A DNA stretch of 56,308 bases from an uncultured Eubacterium sp. Lineage in GTDB: Bacteria; Bacillota; Clostridia; Lachnospirales; Lachnospiraceae. Below, piece after piece: positions 1-8,994 of the stretch. The notes beneath the pieces were generated by a model, which ran no database searches, was not told where the DNA came from, and saw only the letters and a program-made list of their open reading frames with translations. The stretch's first letter is position 1, and each line of letters opens with the position of its first letter. The stretch is from NCBI GenBank assembly GCA_900551945.1, contig URYE01000009.1:1-56308 (forward strand), in the 5' to 3' direction. The position numbers and the translations under genes are program-made.

Positions 1-8
1 TACCATAA

Positions 9-389
9 GAAATATATTTATGGGCTTTTTTATTTGTCGAACTCACGTTAAATTACTATGATGATGAACACATTTTTAACAAGGAAAATGCACTGAATGG
101 TTTTGAAAAGGCATTAATTGCTTGTTTAATAATGAAATCTGACTTACTCGCATTGTATAATAATGGATTTGGAAGTTTAATTCAACAGACTTTCAACCGC
201 TATACTATTGAATTTGCTGGAAATATGCCTATGAATTCTATAGAAAGATACAAATTATATTTTATAGCCGGAGCTGTTACAAATGTTTTAATAGAGTGGT
301 TAAATGAAGTGGCAAATGAGCCGCCAAGAGAAATTGCAAATATCTGCGTAAAGTATATGGATGGCGGAATACTTCATGCAGATAAATAA
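9..389 (+). pseudogene. TetR-type regulator, C-terminal fragment
   Basis: The C-terminal ligand-binding part of a TetR/AcrR-like regulator. The stretch FIAGAVTNVLIEWL and the overall helical pattern resemble the TetR_C_8-type domain. The frame is open from about position 9, but a TAA lies just upstream at 6-8, and the first ATG at 132 has no convincing ribosome binding site. In frame 1 the first bases read Y-H-K-K-Y, which is reminiscent of the end of a TetR HTH helix (FYYHFK-type). A frameshift near the T-run at 26-30 would join the two pieces. It may therefore be a broken gene whose DNA-binding half lies left of the window. If intact from 132 it would be an 85-residue protein lacking the HTH. 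Function cannot be assigned further. Confidence 0.5.
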
Positions 390-413
390 ATTATATTTTT
401 GACTAAAATTTTA

Positions 414-515
414 TAAGGGGCTGTCGCACTAAGAAAATTTTATATAAAACATAGATATTTAATCAGTAAATAAATCTATATCTTGTATAAATTTCGTTAA
501 TGTGACAGCCCCTTA
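414..515. repeat. 102-bp palindromic intergenic repeat, copy 1
   Basis: Almost the whole stretch is one inverted repeat. The left arm begins TAAGGGGCTGTCGCA and the right arm ends TGTGACAGCCCCTTA. Pairing continues inward through AGAAAATTTTATA and ATAGATATT to an AT-rich loop near 461-472. A close relative sits at 51703-51805. It lies between the convergent TetR fragment and ddh, so it could act as a transcription terminator for both, but it lacks a clear T-run. It is not a known IS by inspection and carries no ORF. Confidence 0.8.
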
Positions 516-554
516 AAACTTAATAATTTATCAATTCTATATAATCACTCAAAA

Positions 555-1535
555 TTATAAAAGACTCTTACGCAACTCTGCCCCGTCTTTTGCACTTAAG
601 TATGCTGGTGCTATATCAAATACTGTCTTACAACCTGTTTGACCTTCTTTGTAAAGACGATATGCTGCTCTTGCATAAGCTACAATAACACATGATGTAA
701 ATTCTGGGTTTGAGTCAAGCTTTAAGCTATACTCAATTACGTGAGTGTTTTCATTGTCCCAGCCTGTCTTTCCAGAACGGATAACAAAACCACCATGAGG
801 AATACCGCTGTGCTTTTCCTTTAACTCTTCTTCACTAATAAAATGAACTGTTGTGTCATAATCAGCAAAGTAATTTGGCATATTCTTAATAGTTTCTTCA
901 ACCTTTTTAGCATCTGCGCCTTCTTCTAATACAACAAAGCACTCTCTTGTGTGCTTCTGTCTTGTTGTAAGCTCTGGGTTTTCACCATTTCTTACAGCTT
1001 CAAGAGCTGCTTCAACTGGAATTGTGTATTGCTTTCCATCTTTAACACCTTCAACACGACGGATTGCATCTGAATGACCTTGACTTACGCCCTTGCCCCA
1101 GAATGTATAGTCCCTTCCATCTGGTAAAATGGCGTTGGCATACATACGGTTTAAAGAGAACATTCCAGGATCCCAGCCTACTGAAATAATTCCGATATGA
1201 CCGCTTTCCTTAGCTGAATTGTCTACATTGTCAAAATGTTCTGGTATTCTTGCATGAGTATCAAAACTGTCAACTACATTGAACATTTTAGCATACTTTG
1301 GAGTCTGCTCTGGTAAATCAGTTGCACTTCCTCCGCAAAGAATAAGTACGTCAATCTTATCCTTCCACTGTTCTATATCATTAACTGAGCAAACTGTTGC
1401 TTCTTTTGTTAAAATAGATACACTCTCTGGCGCACGTCTTGTAAATACGGCTACTAACTCCATATCAGGATTTTGCTTAATAGCGCACTCAACACCTCTA
1501 CCTAAGTTACCATATCCTAAAATACCAATTCTCAT
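555..1535 (-). CDS. ddh: meso-diaminopimelate D-dehydrogenase
   Basis: Cytosolic NADPH-dependent enzyme converting L-tetrahydrodipicolinate and ammonia to meso-diaminopimelate in one step, supplying lysine and peptidoglycan. The 326-residue length is normal for the family. The N-terminal Rossmann motif GYGNLGRG (residues 7-14) and the family stretches SVGWDPGMFSLNR and FWGKGVSQGHSDAIR are visible. The start is well supported by AGGAG seven bases upstream of the ATG. A consensus-like promoter lies 36 bases upstream of the start (1571-1599), so it is probably monocistronic. The 102-bp palindrome follows its 3' end. Confidence 0.96.
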   Translation of the reverse strand: MRIGILGYGNLGRGVECAIKQNPDMELVAVFTRRAPESVSILTKEATVCSVNDIEQWKDKIDVLILCGGSATDLPEQTPKYAKMFNVVDSFDTHARIPEHFDNVDNSAKESGHIGIISVGWDPGMFSLNRMYANAILPDGRDYTFWGKGVSQGHSDAIRRVEGVKDGKQYTIPVEAALEAVRNGENPELTTRQKHTRECFVVLEEGADAKKVEETIKNMPNYFADYDTTVHFISEEELKEKHSGIPHGGFVIRSGKTGWDNENTHVIEYSLKLDSNPEFTSCVIVAYARAAYRLYKEGQTGCKTVFDIAPAYLSAKDGAELRKSLL

Positions 1536-1570
1536 ATTTATACTCCTTTTTAAGATAAATTTATGTCTAA

Positions 1571-1599
1571 ATTTTACTTTTTACAAATAAATATGTCAA
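1571..1599 (-). promoter_or_regulatory. SigA-type promoter for ddh
   Basis: On the minus strand TTGACA (1594-1599) is followed after exactly 17 bases by TAAAAT (1571-1576), about 36 bases upstream of the ddh ATG. The -35 box is a perfect consensus and the -10 box matches 5 of 6. Confidence 0.75.
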
Positions 1600-1633
1600 C
1601 TATTTTTCAAATCGCCTTCTTGATAAAAATTAG

Positions 1634-2109
1634 TCAAATGTCTAAAACATAAATAAGGGAATTTCTATCTGGAAAAGTATATTTTATTGGTATGTCCTTT
1701 AAATCAACCTTATTAAATCCAGCTTTTTCGTAAAATTTATGAGAAGCCTTAGCGACTGACGGTGTATCTAAAAGGATATGCTTCACTCCCATTTTCACAG
1801 CATATTCTAGTAGCTTTTTATACAAAGCTAGTCCAACTTTTTGTGAACGGTATTCCGCCTTTACAAAAATTTCTTCATTACCGCCCAGTTATCTTCTTTT
1901 ATCATCAAGCCAATAGTTCCAATTACTTCTCCATTCTTAATAGCAATCCAAAATTCACCGCCATCTTTTTGATAACAATTTCTTATATCCTTTAAATCTG
2001 GCTGTTCTTCTAACGAAAGATTTATTTTTGACTCATTGTTTTGAATGTCAAGAATGAGCAAAATAATCTCATCATCGTATTTTCCATTATATGTTTCTAT
2101 ATTTATCAT
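1634..2109 (-). pseudogene. GNAT-family N-acetyltransferase, frameshifted
   Basis: Two adjacent open frames together make one GNAT acetyltransferase of about 158 residues. The first (2109 to 1861) carries the N-terminal half with EFWIAIKNGEVIGTIGL, the typical beta-strand 4 region. The second (ending 1634) has the C-terminal LYKKLLEYA, SVAKASHKFYEKAGF and the last strand. The break is at a run of five T on the minus strand (about 1866-1870). Six T would read through as KKFFVKAEYRSQKVG, restoring the acetyl-CoA loop region. The loss of one base in a homopolymer could be real inactivation, phase variation or a sequencing error. The gene starts 11 bases after the flavodoxin stop with a GAGG site, so it is the second gene of that operon. 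Confidence 0.85.
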
Positions 2110-2120
2110 AAAACCTCTCT

Positions 2121-2630
2121 TTACATTTCACTTATCCATTTTTCTAATGCAGGCTTTGCGCTATCTACACTACTTCCATGAATTGCAAGACCTTTTGTTA
2201 AAGCAGCTCCTTTTGCCAAGCTTTCAATATCTTTTACACTACTTCCAAGCCCACTCCCTTCATGTGTACAAAATGGGTGAATTGTTTTTCCTGTGAAGTC
2301 GAAGCTTTCAAGAAATGTATAGACTGCCATTGGAATTGTTCCGCAGTAATTAGGATATCCTAAATATATCTCATCGTATTTATCTATGTTTTCTGGTAAA
2401 AATGCAAGCTCTGGTCTTGCATCTGTCTGCTTATCTTTTCTTGCCTGCTCAACACAAGTGTGATAATCTGCTGAATATGGCACTTTCTGTTCGATTTTAA
2501 ATTTTTCCGCCCCCGTAATTTCAGAAATCATATTTGAGACCTTTTCTGTATTTCCAACCTTGATACTTTTGATAGCTCCACCAAAATAATTTTCATCAGC
2601 CCTTGAGTAAAATGCTACTAACTTTGCCAT
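2121..2630 (-). CDS. flavodoxin-family protein
   Basis: A 169-residue cytosolic FMN-binding flavodoxin-like protein, probably an electron carrier or quinone/FMN reductase. Visible features are the N-terminal strand AKLVAFYSRADENYFGG (phosphate-binding loop in the family position), the aromatic-rich YLGYPNYCGTIPMAVYTFLE segment and the FCTHEGSGLGSS strand typical of long-chain flavodoxin-type reductases. The start at 2630 is chosen because AAAGGGG lies seven bases upstream; an in-frame start nine codons earlier has no such site. It is the first gene of an operon with the frameshifted GNAT and has a promoter at 2678-2706. Confidence 0.87.
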   Translation of the reverse strand: MAKLVAFYSRADENYFGGAIKSIKVGNTEKVSNMISEITGAEKFKIEQKVPYSADYHTCVEQARKDKQTDARPELAFLPENIDKYDEIYLGYPNYCGTIPMAVYTFLESFDFTGKTIHPFCTHEGSGLGSSVKDIESLAKGAALTKGLAIHGSSVDSAKPALEKWISEM

Positions 2631-2677
2631 AGTTAAGCCCCTTTCTTTTACGTACAAATTTTATTTTATAAGTTTAC

Positions 2678-2706
2678 AATATCACCTAAAGTTTACTATA
2701 AGTCAA
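2678..2706 (-). promoter_or_regulatory. Probable promoter for flavodoxin-GNAT operon
   Basis: On the minus strand TTGACT (2701-2706), a 17-base spacer and GATATT (2678-2683), 48 bases upstream of the flavodoxin start. The match to the SigA consensus is 5/6 and 4/6. Confidence 0.5.
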
Positions 2707-2744
2707 GCATTTTTTCAAAATATTTCTAAACTCTCATATATTCC

Positions 2745-2778
2745 TAAAAAAGCTGGCAAAACCTAAGTTTTACCAGCT
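2745..2778 (-). terminator. Rho-independent terminator after the PL26-like gene
   Basis: Hairpin AGCTGGTAAAAC/GTTTTGCCAGCT on the minus strand with one mismatch, followed by TTTTT. It lies 14 bases past the stop codon of the lyase-like gene. Confidence 0.88.
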
Positions 2779-2791
2779 AATATTATATTTT

Positions 2792-5536
2792 CTATTTAAC
2801 CCAGTCTTCCCACTTAATTTCTTCTTTAGTTTCTGGCATCATATCTTTAGTAAGCTCTAATGCTACTATTGTGTTAAGACACCACTGTGATGTAAAGTTA
2901 GTTGATATCCAAAACATTTCTGTAAGATTTTTCGCATTATACGTCATGTCAACCTTATTGGAATCAAAGCCTTCACTCTTATCCTTTCCTGCAAGTGAGT
3001 GAACAAGCACTTGCCAAACTTGATATGCAAGGTGTTTGTCGTTATAATACCTTGCAGCAAATGAAGCCATTGTCGTTCCCATATATGGATATACACAATT
3101 TACATTTCCATAAAGCCCCTTAGCCTTTTTTTGTTTTTCTTCAAGTGGCAGAAAATAATAACTTCCATAAATTGCCATTTGCTTTGCTAATTCTTCACTT
3201 TCAAGGCTTAAATTAAGCTCTATAAGGGTTTGTGGGCCACCCATGCTAACTGACATATGTGAGATACAATTAGGAACGTCTTCAAGATAACGCAAATGAC
3301 CTGTTTCTGGGTCATACTCAAACTCTGGGCCTGATACAAGTCCAAGTGGTGAGTTGAATATATCATTTAAACCTGTCATTATTTTATCTTTATACTTTTC
3401 ATCTTTCATTCTTTCCCACTGTGTAAACCAGTTGCTTACAAACGCAGTCCAATCTGGGCCAGTTCTTGCGTGAGTTTTATATACCATTTTATCCTTGTCA
3501 AAGAAATGTCTTAATGGGTCGATATTAAGTGTTGCAAAATCTGCATCTTTAGTATCAGTAAGCACATCTCCCATTCTAAGCTCACCGCCCCTTAGATAGT
3601 AAAATGGCCTATGATGACCTGCCATGCCTATTCTAGGCTCTTTGCAGGAATCCCCCCAGTGTATTACATTGTGTCTTGAGCCAATTCCTTTATATATTCC
3701 AAAATGGTACATATCCACCTCAGACGCATGACGGCTCATAGCTTCTATCATAGAATACACATCTTCACGACCTGTTCTCATAAATGTATACCACAACCAG
3801 TAAGTCGGAACTAACTCTGTGTTTTGCCATGCTCTACCACCCATATCGTACTGCCACATATGCCTATACGCATCATAAGTGTGCATAACATCACCATAAT
3901 TAAAAAGCCCATACCAATTTTGCTTATCGGGTTCTTTTAAATAAAAGTCTATTGCCCTATCAAGTTCGTCTTCAAGCCAAGTTCTAAGCGGTGTATCTCG
4001 TCTTACAAGTGACCACTCACCAAAGGCTTTTACTTCATGGTAGTACTCTGGTGTTGCTACAAATAATGCTGGCTTTTGCACTCTTTTTGAAACTTCAAGT
4101 AGTGTGTCATCACTTACAATTCCAGACTCATATAATTCAATACTTAATTCGTTAGTATTTGCAATGCCCACTGGGTCACTTTTAACTTCGTTAAAGCCCT
4201 CATAAGTACCATTAGCATGACCTTCATCGTCATAGTGCCTAAAATCACACGCATTACTTTCAGGTGACCATATCCAAGCTGTTATTTTACCAATGTCATT
4301 TCTCATTCCTTCAATCCAAAGAGAAGACGGAAATTTTTGCCAAAAATCACGCATACTTACTGATATTCCACCAGCTCGACTGCCTGCATACACAAGTCCC
4401 TGCGCCCTTTTTCCAAAGCCTGCACAAATAGAACAACAACCCTTTTTTGCCATACTTTTTCTAATTTCATAAGACAACGGACTAAGCTGTGAGATTTTAT
4501 AAGTATCCCAATATGGAATATTTCCAATCGCAGCTTTTACAGCTTTGATATCTTCGTCATAATTTTCAATAAAATTTCCCTCATACTGATTTTTATAACA
4601 ACGGTCTGGTATCTTAGGCTTAAAGCTTTTTAGTCCCACCATAACTTCGTGAAACATACCATAATCTCCCGCAAGTTTTATATGCCTGTTATACCCTTCA
4701 CCACTATTTACAAATCGAACTTCAACACCAATACCTTTCATAAACTGTGTATTCTTGTCGCCGTCATAGAAAAATGTATGTGTCATATCTATTTTTTTAC
4801 TGCCCTTGTGAAATGTAAGCCTTAAAATAAATGGTATCCCGTCAAATTCACCATTTTGCGAACAGTGTTTTCCATATAACTTTATAACACATTCTAACTC
4901 TCCCATTCTTTCAATAATGGCAGAGTTAATAATTCCTTTTGCTACACAAGACTTAGTACTTTGTGCAAGCCCTTCATTTTCAATTATTTCATTTACATAG
5001 ACAAGTCCTGCATCTTGAATTATTTTATTTTCGTTATAGAAGCCATTTTGCAAAATCTTATCTCCAGCCTTTAATACATCGACCTTTAACACTCCAGTAT
5101 CTACAACAAATCGGTCATCTTTATCTAAAACACTTATTGATAAACCATTTCCTGATTTATTATCACTTAAGTTAGCATTATCTAACCTAGCACTACTCAA
5201 TTGATTACCTTGAATATTGTTTTTAGTTGAAATATTTTTTAACTCACTATTTTGTTGTGAATTACCATTTTGCTTATTTATAGCATTTTCTTCAAATTCA
5301 AGTGTAATACTTTCTTTAATATCTCTTGCTTCAACTGTATAACCACCCCATTTTACAGAGCCATCTTGCCAATATGCCGTTGTCCACTTTTGTATCTCAT
5401 GCTTTTTATTGTCATCACCAATGCAGATAACACTATCTTCTTCTTTTACCTGCCCCTTTTTAAATGGAACGCCAAATGTTACAAACTCAGGAGTTCCCCT
5501 ATTTTCAAGCAAATGCAATTTAACCGTTTGTTTCAT
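2792..5536 (-). CDS. Exo-rhamnogalacturonan lyase-like protein (PcRGLX / PL26-type)
   Basis: A 914-residue protein resembling the PcRGLX family, whose characterised member (CAZy PL26) removes disaccharide units from the end of rhamnogalacturonan I. The N-terminus (TPEFVTFGVPFKKGQV, YWQDGSVKWGGYTV) fits the RIFT-barrel domain. The middle and C-terminal parts contain the (alpha/alpha)-barrel-like stretches with many Trp, His and Tyr (HNVIHWGDSCKEPR, GGHHRPFYYLRG-like). There is no signal peptide, so it probably acts on imported oligosaccharides, in keeping with the solute-binding lipoprotein just upstream. An Asn/Ser/Gln-rich insert at about residues 88-135 is unusual. The start has AGGA eight bases upstream and a terminator follows the gene. 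Family assignment is fairly sure; the exact substrate is inferred. Confidence 0.82.
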   Translation of the reverse strand: MKQTVKLHLLENRGTPEFVTFGVPFKKGQVKEEDSVICIGDDNKKHEIQKWTTAYWQDGSVKWGGYTVEARDIKESITLEFEENAINKQNGNSQQNSELKNISTKNNIQGNQLSSARLDNANLSDNKSGNGLSISVLDKDDRFVVDTGVLKVDVLKAGDKILQNGFYNENKIIQDAGLVYVNEIIENEGLAQSTKSCVAKGIINSAIIERMGELECVIKLYGKHCSQNGEFDGIPFILRLTFHKGSKKIDMTHTFFYDGDKNTQFMKGIGVEVRFVNSGEGYNRHIKLAGDYGMFHEVMVGLKSFKPKIPDRCYKNQYEGNFIENYDEDIKAVKAAIGNIPYWDTYKISQLSPLSYEIRKSMAKKGCCSICAGFGKRAQGLVYAGSRAGGISVSMRDFWQKFPSSLWIEGMRNDIGKITAWIWSPESNACDFRHYDDEGHANGTYEGFNEVKSDPVGIANTNELSIELYESGIVSDDTLLEVSKRVQKPALFVATPEYYHEVKAFGEWSLVRRDTPLRTWLEDELDRAIDFYLKEPDKQNWYGLFNYGDVMHTYDAYRHMWQYDMGGRAWQNTELVPTYWLWYTFMRTGREDVYSMIEAMSRHASEVDMYHFGIYKGIGSRHNVIHWGDSCKEPRIGMAGHHRPFYYLRGGELRMGDVLTDTKDADFATLNIDPLRHFFDKDKMVYKTHARTGPDWTAFVSNWFTQWERMKDEKYKDKIMTGLNDIFNSPLGLVSGPEFEYDPETGHLRYLEDVPNCISHMSVSMGGPQTLIELNLSLESEELAKQMAIYGSYYFLPLEEKQKKAKGLYGNVNCVYPYMGTTMASFAARYYNDKHLAYQVWQVLVHSLAGKDKSEGFDSNKVDMTYNAKNLTEMFWISTNFTSQWCLNTIVALELTKDMMPETKEEIKWEDWVK

Positions 5537-5859
5537 AATCCATTTCCTTTCATTTATCCATAATATTACTTAAATAACATCTATTTTACAATCAATCTCT
5601 CAAATACCTAAAATATTAAGTATTAAACTGTAACCACAAACAAGTGAAAATGGTATGTAAGTTTATAGTATATAATGAAAACTATATATCACAGCACAGC
5701 TTAGAACTACTTAGTTTTCTTTCATCAACTATAACATCACATACCATTTTCACTATTATATAATTTTATTACTATATGTCTTTAAAATTGGAGGGAAATA
5801 TACTATATTATAGGTTTTTATATAGTATACTCAGTGCAATATACAGCGAAAATCATATA
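5537..5859. other. Intergenic region with a degenerate structured repeat
   Basis: About 320 bases without a gene between the solute-binding lipoprotein and the lyase-like gene, both on the minus strand. It holds the 110-bp inverted repeat at 5644-5753 and otherwise AT-rich DNA. I found no convincing promoter for the lyase, so the repeat might either separate or merely punctuate the pair. Confidence 0.6.
5644..5753. repeat. Shortened copy of the structured repeat seen at 17.2 and 26.6 kb
   Basis: The ends are a perfect 15-bp inverted repeat (GTGAAAATGGTATGT and ACATACCATTTTCAC), continuing imperfectly to about 40 bp. The inner right part shares CTTAGAACTACTTAG and the preceding CAGCACA with the element at 26.6 kb. 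The GC-rich hairpin core of that element is missing, so this looks like an internally deleted derivative. Confidence 0.65.
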
Positions 5860-7455
5860 CTACTTATTAAGTGATTTAACTACTTGGTCTACTTTACTTC
5901 CTACTGTGTCTGTATAGTAATTCATACCTTCATCAACAGTCATATAGCCTAAAGCCACCTGAGAAACTACATAAGTTCTTGCTTGGTTAATATCAGTAAT
6001 ATTTTCTGAAAGGTCTGAATTAACCGGAAGTGCTACGTCCATCTTAGAGTGTTCAAGGAAGAACTGTTCAGCATTCTTTGACACTTCTGGAATAACATTT
6101 GAACCAGGGTCATCTCCATTAGGTGTCTGTGGTGTATCCTTATATTTAGCAAGTGCAAGAAGTGGGTCAATGTGATTCTTCATCTGTAACTGATATGGCT
6201 TTTCTGGTGATGGAAGATGGTGGAACTCTCCGTCTTTATAAGTTGTGCTTGTATCAGAGTCTTGTAATGTTACTGTTTCTGCAATTGTGTCCCAATGAGT
6301 ACCCTTAGCACCGTATGTCCATGCTTCTTGAATATCTCCACCATCAAGCATTGTTTCTATAAAATATTTATACACACCTTCTGGATTTTTACAAGCTGAT
6401 GTTATAGACCATGTAGTTGGAAGTGTGTTAAGATATGCTCCTAACTCTTTAATTGGATTTAACATAATAACATCTGTATCAAGATTTCTCTTTTCAAGTG
6501 TTGACTGCATTGTATATGTCCAGTCGCCAGCCCAGTATGTAAATACACCTGACTCAGAATCTGGGCTTACAGAAAACCATTTATCACGACAGTTCGCAGT
6601 TGAGTTATTAACACTTTCTTTATCAAGTACACCATCAACTACACCTGTTCTTATTCTTGCAAGGGCATCTTTCATAGCCTGTTCTGTGAAGCCATCTACA
6701 TATTTACCTTGTGAATTTTCATAGAATGAGAATTGTGCGTCTTGATAAAATTCTGGAAGGTAATTTGTATAAGGTGCATTTGCTGATACAAAGCCCGGTG
6801 ATGATATTACATAATGTTGTTTTGCGTCTGCCATTTTCTTTAAATATCCATAATATGTATTCCAATCAAGTGTCTTACCTTCAAGCTCTGATTTGTCAAT
6901 GCCAGCCTCCTTAAGCCATGAACTCTTTACATAAGTTACACTACCACCACCCTGCTGTGTAGGAAAGCCATACAATGCTTTCTTTCCATCCTCGCCTGCT
7001 ACATAACAGGCATTTACTACGTCATTAGCTGTGCTTACAAGTCTTCCTGAGCTTTTAAGCTCTGAGTTGTTATAAGCATCTGTCATATTCCACAACATTC
7101 CATTTGAAGCATATACTGAATAATAATCAGACGATAAAAGCACAACATCTGGCATAGTATCTTCTGATGTAAATGCGTTCGCTACTGTATCATAATAACC
7201 TGAATGGTCTGGGTGTATCCATTTAATATTAAGTCCTGTAAGCTGCTGCATATAATCATAGAACGCCTGCGCTCCATTTGACTCTGTAACTGTATTATCT
7301 TCCATAACAGTTATTAACTCTGGTTTTTCTATTTCTTTACCTGCTGTAGTGCTTTCTGTTGTTGAAGTTGTGCTACTTGAACCACATGCTAAAAGACTTG
7401 CTATTGATGTAATTGAAAGTCCTGCTGCCGCTAATTTTTTAATACTTTTCTTCAT
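5860..7455 (-). CDS. ABC transporter sugar-binding lipoprotein
   Basis: A 531-residue extracellular solute-binding protein (family 1, LplA/YtcQ-like) of a carbohydrate ABC importer. The signal peptide has two Lys patches, a hydrophobic stretch and the lipobox L-L-A-C with the lipidated Cys at residue 24, followed by a Ser/Thr-rich linker. Large binding proteins of this class usually take up complex plant oligosaccharides together with two permeases and a shared ATPase. Neither permease gene is in the window. The next gene downstream is the rhamnogalacturonan-lyase-like enzyme, suggesting pectin-derived substrates. The start has AGGAA nine bases upstream. A palindrome ACGATATCG about 67 bases upstream of the start (around 7522-7532) could be an operator. 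Confidence 0.88.
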   Translation of the reverse strand: MKKSIKKLAAAGLSITSIASLLACGSSSTTSTTESTTAGKEIEKPELITVMEDNTVTESNGAQAFYDYMQQLTGLNIKWIHPDHSGYYDTVANAFTSEDTMPDVVLLSSDYYSVYASNGMLWNMTDAYNNSELKSSGRLVSTANDVVNACYVAGEDGKKALYGFPTQQGGGSVTYVKSSWLKEAGIDKSELEGKTLDWNTYYGYLKKMADAKQHYVISSPGFVSANAPYTNYLPEFYQDAQFSFYENSQGKYVDGFTEQAMKDALARIRTGVVDGVLDKESVNNSTANCRDKWFSVSPDSESGVFTYWAGDWTYTMQSTLEKRNLDTDVIMLNPIKELGAYLNTLPTTWSITSACKNPEGVYKYFIETMLDGGDIQEAWTYGAKGTHWDTIAETVTLQDSDTSTTYKDGEFHHLPSPEKPYQLQMKNHIDPLLALAKYKDTPQTPNGDDPGSNVIPEVSKNAEQFFLEHSKMDVALPVNSDLSENITDINQARTYVVSQVALGYMTVDEGMNYYTDTVGSKVDQVVKSLNK

Positions 7456-7608
7456 AAATATCTATTCCTTTCTTAAAATGCTATTATAGTTGTTTATTCT
7501 TTTTTTAATTATCCGATATCGTTTTGCTAAAATTATAATAACATTTACTCACATCAAAGTCTTATTCTTAATTGCACTGATTTTCCATTTTTCAAACAAT
7601 ATTGCACT

Positions 7609-7649
7609 AAAAAAGTACTCATATACACTTTTAATGTATACAAGTACTT
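7609..7649 (-). terminator. Rho-independent terminator after the DUF1934 gene
   Basis: Minus-strand hairpin AAGTACTTGTATAC/GTATATGAGTACTT with a short loop, followed by a run of T. It lies 23 bases beyond the DUF1934 stop and ends the spoIIR-murI-DUF1934 unit. Confidence 0.87.
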
Positions 7650-7671
7650 GTTGTTTCAAAAATATATAAAA

Positions 7672-8136
7672 TTAATTTTGTGCTTCATCATCTAAAGATA
7701 TTTTTCCCTTAGAGCTTACCTCAATCTCAACATGACTATCTGCAACTTTTTCATAGTTCATATCAATTGAATAATCTATTGATACCTTGATATTATCTTC
7801 ATCTCTTTCAAGCTGAATATCCCTTGTAAATATTCCAAGATATATACTTCCATAAGGTGTATCATAGAAAGTCATTGTCTTTTCACCCTTAACAAATGAC
7901 ATATGAGCTGTTACAACCCCTTTTTTTGTAATTTCCACACACTTGTCCGATATTTTAATAGTATTAGTACTCTTACTTTCTGTATCTTCATACACCTCAT
8001 CGTATTTTACATATTCACTACCATTTACAACCTTATATCGTCCTACATTGATAACTTCGATTATATCTTCTTCTTCCTCGTTATCTTCATTCATAAGCTG
8101 TAAACCTTTTACTTTTATAAATACTTTTTCCTTCAT
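7672..8136 (-). CDS. DUF1934 domain protein (YwiB-like)
   Basis: A 154-residue cytosolic protein of the DUF1934 family, predicted beta-barrel of calycin-like fold, with no known biochemical role. The alternating-strand pattern and the conserved YVKYDEVYED and MTFYDTPYGSIYLGIFT stretches support the family. An unusually acidic loop, NEDNEEEEDI, lies near residues 16-25. It is the third gene in a unit after spoIIR and murI and is followed by a clear terminator. Start: AAAGGA eight bases upstream of the ATG. Confidence 0.88.
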   Translation of the reverse strand: MKEKVFIKVKGLQLMNEDNEEEEDIIEVINVGRYKVVNGSEYVKYDEVYEDTESKSTNTIKISDKCVEITKKGVVTAHMSFVKGEKTMTFYDTPYGSIYLGIFTRDIQLERDEDNIKVSIDYSIDMNYEKVADSHVEIEVSSKGKISLDDEAQN

Positions 8137-8163
8137 AAATCAAGTCCTTTCATTTGTTTTTTA

Positions 8164-8982
8164 TTAATACTGTTCTATATTAATCTGCTTCGTCATTGTT
8201 ATATCAAATGGAAGAATTGAATTAGCAAATGCTTTAAACTTTTCTGCCGCGTCACTCACATAAAATCTATACATAGAAGAAGGACTGTCTATATCACATA
8301 CATTTGCAAGATTATTTCTTTCTAATACTCGCTTTAATTCTATGGCTGTTTCATACGCAGGGTTCACAAGATTAACTCCCTGTCCCATAACTTTTCCTAT
8401 TGTAGACCTTAAAAGTGGATAATGTGTACATCCCATAATAAGTGTATCAATATTTTTATCCTTAAGTTCATTAAGGTATCTTTCTGCCACTTGGTCTGTT
8501 ATTGTATCGTGTAACATTCCTTCTTCAACAAGTGGAACAAACAAAGGGCATGGCTTTCCTATTACATTTGCATCTGGCTTAATCGACTTTATAAATTCTG
8601 TGTACATACCACTATGTATTGTGGCCTCAGTTCCTATAAGGCCAATATTTCCATTTACAGTTGTTGCTGCTGCAACCTTAGCTCCCGGCTTTACAACTCC
8701 TATAATAGGAATGTCAAATTCTTTTTGCATTGTATCTATAGCCAATGCGCTCGCTGTGTTACAAGCAATTACAATAGCCTTAACATTTTCAGTAAGCAAA
8801 AAACGAATAATCTGTCTTGAATATTTTGTTATAATATCCTTTGACTTACTTCCATAAGGAACTCTTGCCGTATCTCCAAAATATACAATTCTCTCGTTAG
8901 GAATTTGTCGCATAATCTCTCTTGCTACTGTAAGACCGCCCACTCCTGAGTCAAACACCCCTATCGGTGCATTAATTTCCAT
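8164..8982 (-). CDS. murI: Glutamate racemase
   Basis: Converts L-glutamate to D-glutamate for peptidoglycan in the cytosol. The 272-residue length is typical. Both catalytic cysteines are seen, Cys74 in ACNTAS and Cys185 in GCTHYPLL, along with the N-terminal GVFDSGVGGLTV and the DTARVPYG motif. The start is set at 8982 because an upstream in-frame ATG (8994) is itself part of the ATGGAGG ribosome binding site. The murI SD begins directly after the spoIIR stop, indicating translational coupling. Confidence 0.97.
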   Translation of the reverse strand: MEINAPIGVFDSGVGGLTVAREIMRQIPNERIVYFGDTARVPYGSKSKDIITKYSRQIIRFLLTENVKAIVIACNTASALAIDTMQKEFDIPIIGVVKPGAKVAAATTVNGNIGLIGTEATIHSGMYTEFIKSIKPDANVIGKPCPLFVPLVEEGMLHDTITDQVAERYLNELKDKNIDTLIMGCTHYPLLRSTIGKVMGQGVNLVNPAYETAIELKRVLERNNLANVCDIDSPSSMYRFYVSDAAEKFKAFANSILPFDITMTKQINIEQY

Positions 8983-8994
8983 AATAACCTCCAT

